Below, piece after piece: positions 62,168-64,000 of a DNA stretch of 64,000 nucleotides (position 1 is its first letter; the number at the start of each line of letters is the position of its first letter). The stretch comes from Actinomycetota bacterium (GTDB taxonomy: Bacteria; Actinomycetota; UBA4738; HRBIN12). The position numbers and the translations under genes are program-made. Where the stretch lies: the NCBI GenBank assembly GCA_035697485.1, contig DASSCU010000025.1, positions 1 to 64,000 on the forward strand, written 5' to 3'. A model generated the notes under the pieces. It did no database searches, was not told the DNA's origin, and saw nothing but the letters and a program-made list of their open reading frames with translations.

Positions 62168-62698
62168 CTACGTGGCCCGCTCCTCCACGATCGCACGCAG
62201 CTGACGGAGGTGCGCGTCGGCGTGACGGAACGGGCCCGGTGGGCCGCCGAGCATGTTCCCGAGCCGGGCTCCTGCGGGCGTGCGCCCTCGCGAGGTCCCC
62301 GGACGCTTCCAGCGAGCGTCGCCGAAGGCCTCCAGCCGGGCGAGCAGCCGCTCGTGGGTCGCCTCGGAACGCCGACGCTGGTCCGCCGGGCGCCGGGCAG
62401 CCTTCCTCGCGACGGCGTCGCGGTTGAGCGTCGAGGTGCTCGTCGACCAGATCACCGCGTCGATCGCCGGCCCGTGATCCTCCTCCCAGGCATCGAGGGC
62501 CTCCAGCGCGTACTCCTGCCAGCTCTCGAGGTGACCGAGCAGGTCCTTCGGCGACCAGTCGCCCCCTCCGAGTCCCGTGGTCGTTCGGTCCCTCGACGAC
62601 AGCCGATCGTACAGAGCGAACGTCTCCCGCATGCCCTCGTCGACGATGCGGATCGCCCGCCGCCTCGACGGCACCTGATCGGTCTCGTCCCGTCCCAT
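62168..62698 (-). CDS. DinB/DUF1706-like protein
   Basis: Helical protein of 176 aa in the DinB superfamily. The features are ETFALYDRLSSRD at the N-terminus, GGDWSPKDLLGHLESWQEYA with the first metal His, and FRHADAHLRQLRAIV with the last pair. The family is often called maleylpyruvate isomerase-like or ClbS/DfsB-like, and the reaction is unknown. The ATG at 62698 follows a TAGGCT box whose first three bases are the stop codon of the SIS gene. Confidence 0.72.
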   Translation of the reverse strand: MGRDETDQVPSRRRAIRIVDEGMRETFALYDRLSSRDRTTTGLGGGDWSPKDLLGHLESWQEYALEALDAWEEDHGPAIDAVIWSTSTSTLNRDAVARKAARRPADQRRRSEATHERLLARLEAFGDARWKRPGTSRGRTPAGARLGNMLGGPPGPFRHADAHLRQLRAIVEERAT

Positions 62699-62706
62699 CG
62701 TCGGCG

Positions 62707-62712
62707 AGCCTA
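62707..62712 (-). promoter_or_regulatory. -10 box TAGGCT built from SIS-gene stop codon
   Basis: On the minus strand the TAG stop of the SIS gene begins TAGGCT. Eight nt later comes the ATG at 62698. The same arrangement occurs at 35256. Confidence 0.45.
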
Positions 62713-63669
62713 CGCCTGCGCGTCCTGCGCGAGCCACCACCGCGCCGCGACGAGCTCGGCCACGAGGACCTCGGTGAGCAGCGCCGCGTCGGGGTTGCCG
62801 TCGTGGCGGTACCGCACGGTGCGGTCCACCCCGTCGACGTCGCCGCCGACGGCGACGACCCGGGAGCCTCGATCGCGCATCCAGGCGATGATCGCCGGGT
62901 CGGAACGCGAGCCGGCGAAGAGCAACGCCCGGTAGTCCAGCGGCTTCGTGAGGTACACGTCGACGTGCAGCCAGTCCCCCGCCTCGCACGCGCCGGCGGT
63001 GCGGCGGGGTCCCTCACGGAGCATGAGCGCGCCTTGTTCCGCCGAGGAGAGCCGCTCAGCCGGCGCGATCGTGAACGTCGCGGGCCCCTCTGCGAGCAGG
63101 TCGCCCACCCCGGGCAGCCACGTATCCCGGCGCTCGAGCAGGTCCTCGCTCGCCTCGGCGGCCCGGCGCACCGCGCCGGCGACGTCGCCGCCCCCGGCCG
63201 TCGAGGCCTCGAGAGCCAGCAGCAGGGCGAGCGTGTGTTGGAACGACCGGCACGCCACCCCGCCGTCCTCGTCGCCCGCGAGCATCGGCACGACGGCGTC
63301 GGCGGCCCGCTCGATCGCCGAGCCGGACCGGTTCGTGAGCGCAACGGTCGTGCTCGAACCCCCGTGCCTCGCGAGCGCCTCGATCGTCTCCTCGGTGGCC
63401 CCGCTGGCGGAGATTCCGATGGCGAGCACGCCGTCGCCGGGCGGCGTCCCGACCTCGAGCGACGCGTACTCGCCGACCGCATCGACGCCGGCGGCACGCA
63501 TCCTCGTCGCGGCGACGCCCGCCGCGAACCTCGACGATCCCATGCCGATCATCACGATCCGCTCCGGACGCCGCCTCGGCCAGAGCTCGGCGGCATCGAG
63601 GGAGTCGGCGAGGGCGCGCAGCATCTCGGGCTTGCGCTCGAGGTCGCGCAGGAACGCCTGCGGGTTCAC
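62710..63669 (-). CDS. SIS-domain sugar isomerase-like protein
   Basis: Protein of 319 aa with two SIS domains, related to the isomerase half of GlmS and to AgaS/FrlB. The first domain contains RIVMIGMGSSRFAAGVAATR and LAIGISASGATEETIEALAR, and the second contains YLTKPLDYRALLFAGSRSDP. There is no glutaminase domain, so it may isomerise or deglycate a phosphosugar. The GTG at 63669 has AGGAG ahead of it and overlaps the stop of the kinase-like gene (GTGA). Co-expression with a maltokinase-like protein suggests a sugar-phosphate substrate. Confidence 0.8.
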   Translation of the reverse strand: MNPQAFLRDLERKPEMLRALADSLDAAELWPRRRPERIVMIGMGSSRFAAGVAATRMRAAGVDAVGEYASLEVGTPPGDGVLAIGISASGATEETIEALARHGGSSTTVALTNRSGSAIERAADAVVPMLAGDEDGGVACRSFQHTLALLLALEASTAGGGDVAGAVRRAAEASEDLLERRDTWLPGVGDLLAEGPATFTIAPAERLSSAEQGALMLREGPRRTAGACEAGDWLHVDVYLTKPLDYRALLFAGSRSDPAIIAWMRDRGSRVVAVGGDVDGVDRTVRYRHDGNPDAALLTEVLVAELVAARWWLAQDAQA

Positions 63670-64000
63670 GGGGTCTCCTGCGGGAACATCGCCCTGATCG
63701 CCAGGTCCGGCACGTATCGCCACCGTGGCAGGAACCTGGCCGCGTACACGTACTCGTGGCATTCCTGCGCGACCTCGAGCGGTCTCAACAGGCGCTCGTC
63801 GAACAGCTGCGGCATCCCGCGATCGTCGAGCTCGCCGTGGTACGCGTCGAGGAACCCTCGCCGGCTCGCCTCGATCCACGACGCGACAGCGCCATCGTAA
63901 CCGGGTCGCCGCGTCGACGCGACCCGCCCGAGGTGATCGATCGACCGCACGAACGCGGCGACGTCGCGCACCGGCGTATCGGGTGCGCCCCGCTCGGCCG
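63666..64000 (-). CDS. Maltokinase/aminoglycoside phosphotransferase-like protein (C-terminal part)
   Basis: Only the last 111 codons are in the window, and the frame is open to the edge. The segment VRDVAAFVRSIDHLG followed by WIEASRRGFLDAYHGEL and LRPLEVAQECHEYVYAARF matches the C-terminal helical part of actinobacterial maltokinase (Pep2/Mak) proteins, which phosphorylate maltose with ATP for glycogen synthesis via GlgE. The kinase core is outside, so the assignment is tentative. Its stop overlaps the SIS gene start. Confidence 0.65.
   Translation of the reverse strand, partial: AERGAPDTPVRDVAAFVRSIDHLGRVASTRRPGYDGAVASWIEASRRGFLDAYHGELDDRGMPQLFDERLLRPLEVAQECHEYVYAARFLPRWRYVPDLAIRAMFPQETP

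Overview
The window is a gene-dense, very high-GC bacterial chromosome segment, most likely from an uncultured or poorly studied Actinomycetota lineage. The evidence is the GC-rich third codon positions, a Flp/Tad pilus locus, split LigD-type polymerase and ligase genes, MPT53-like and YndJ-like proteins, and many genes whose start codon sits 6-9 nt after a TANNNT box, the usual layout of leaderless actinobacterial mRNAs. No rRNA, tRNA, CRISPR array, phage or insertion sequence was recognised. Family calls come from reading motifs, not from database searches.

Layout. Bases 1-4676 hold a Tad pilus operon on the minus strand (flp, cpaB, cpaE, tadA, partial tadB). A membrane protein (4884-6386) and three consecutive LuxR-type regulators with non-canonical receiver pockets (6423-8610) follow, then a DUF255 thioredoxin-fold protein. 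Bases 10819-24302 form a surface-polysaccharide region: GT4 and GT2 glycosyltransferases, three sulfotransferases, a flippase, a Wzy-like polymerase, a Wzc-like tyrosine kinase, a Tat-exported glycosidase-like protein and a degenerate phosphoesterase. The predicted product is a sulfated exopolysaccharide. Bases 24516-31483 carry housekeeping and stress genes, including two CPA2 antiporters (one broken by frameshifts) and a MarR regulator beside a perfect palindrome.

Bases 31612-40146 are the metabolic highlight. Hydroxypyruvate reductase, PEP carboxylase, serine-glyoxylate aminotransferase, malyl-CoA lyase and both malate-CoA ligase subunits lie in two adjacent operons with a DinB-like gene between them. 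This is the diagnostic enzyme set of the serine cycle for C1 assimilation, known mainly from alphaproteobacterial methylotrophs. Within the set, glyoxylate is aminated with serine, hydroxypyruvate is reduced to glycerate, PEP is carboxylated, and malate is activated and cleaved back to glyoxylate and acetyl-CoA.

Bases 40187-52229 hold a secreted propeller, the split NHEJ polymerase and ligase, three more calcineurin-like phosphoesterases (one a multidomain protein with a degenerate active site), a hemerythrin, a frameshifted membrane adenylate cyclase and typA. Bases 52409-56313 are a polyamine-type ABC transporter (no ATPase gene here) overlapping a PPK2 kinase. At 56376-56969 a lipoprotein thioredoxin has an in-frame UGA exactly where the first active-site Cys should be, followed by a short hairpin. 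This is a strong candidate selenoprotein with a U-x-x-C redox site. The window ends with YndJ-like, epimerase, LacI, class I aldolase, L,D-transpeptidase, DinB, SIS-domain and partial maltokinase-like genes.
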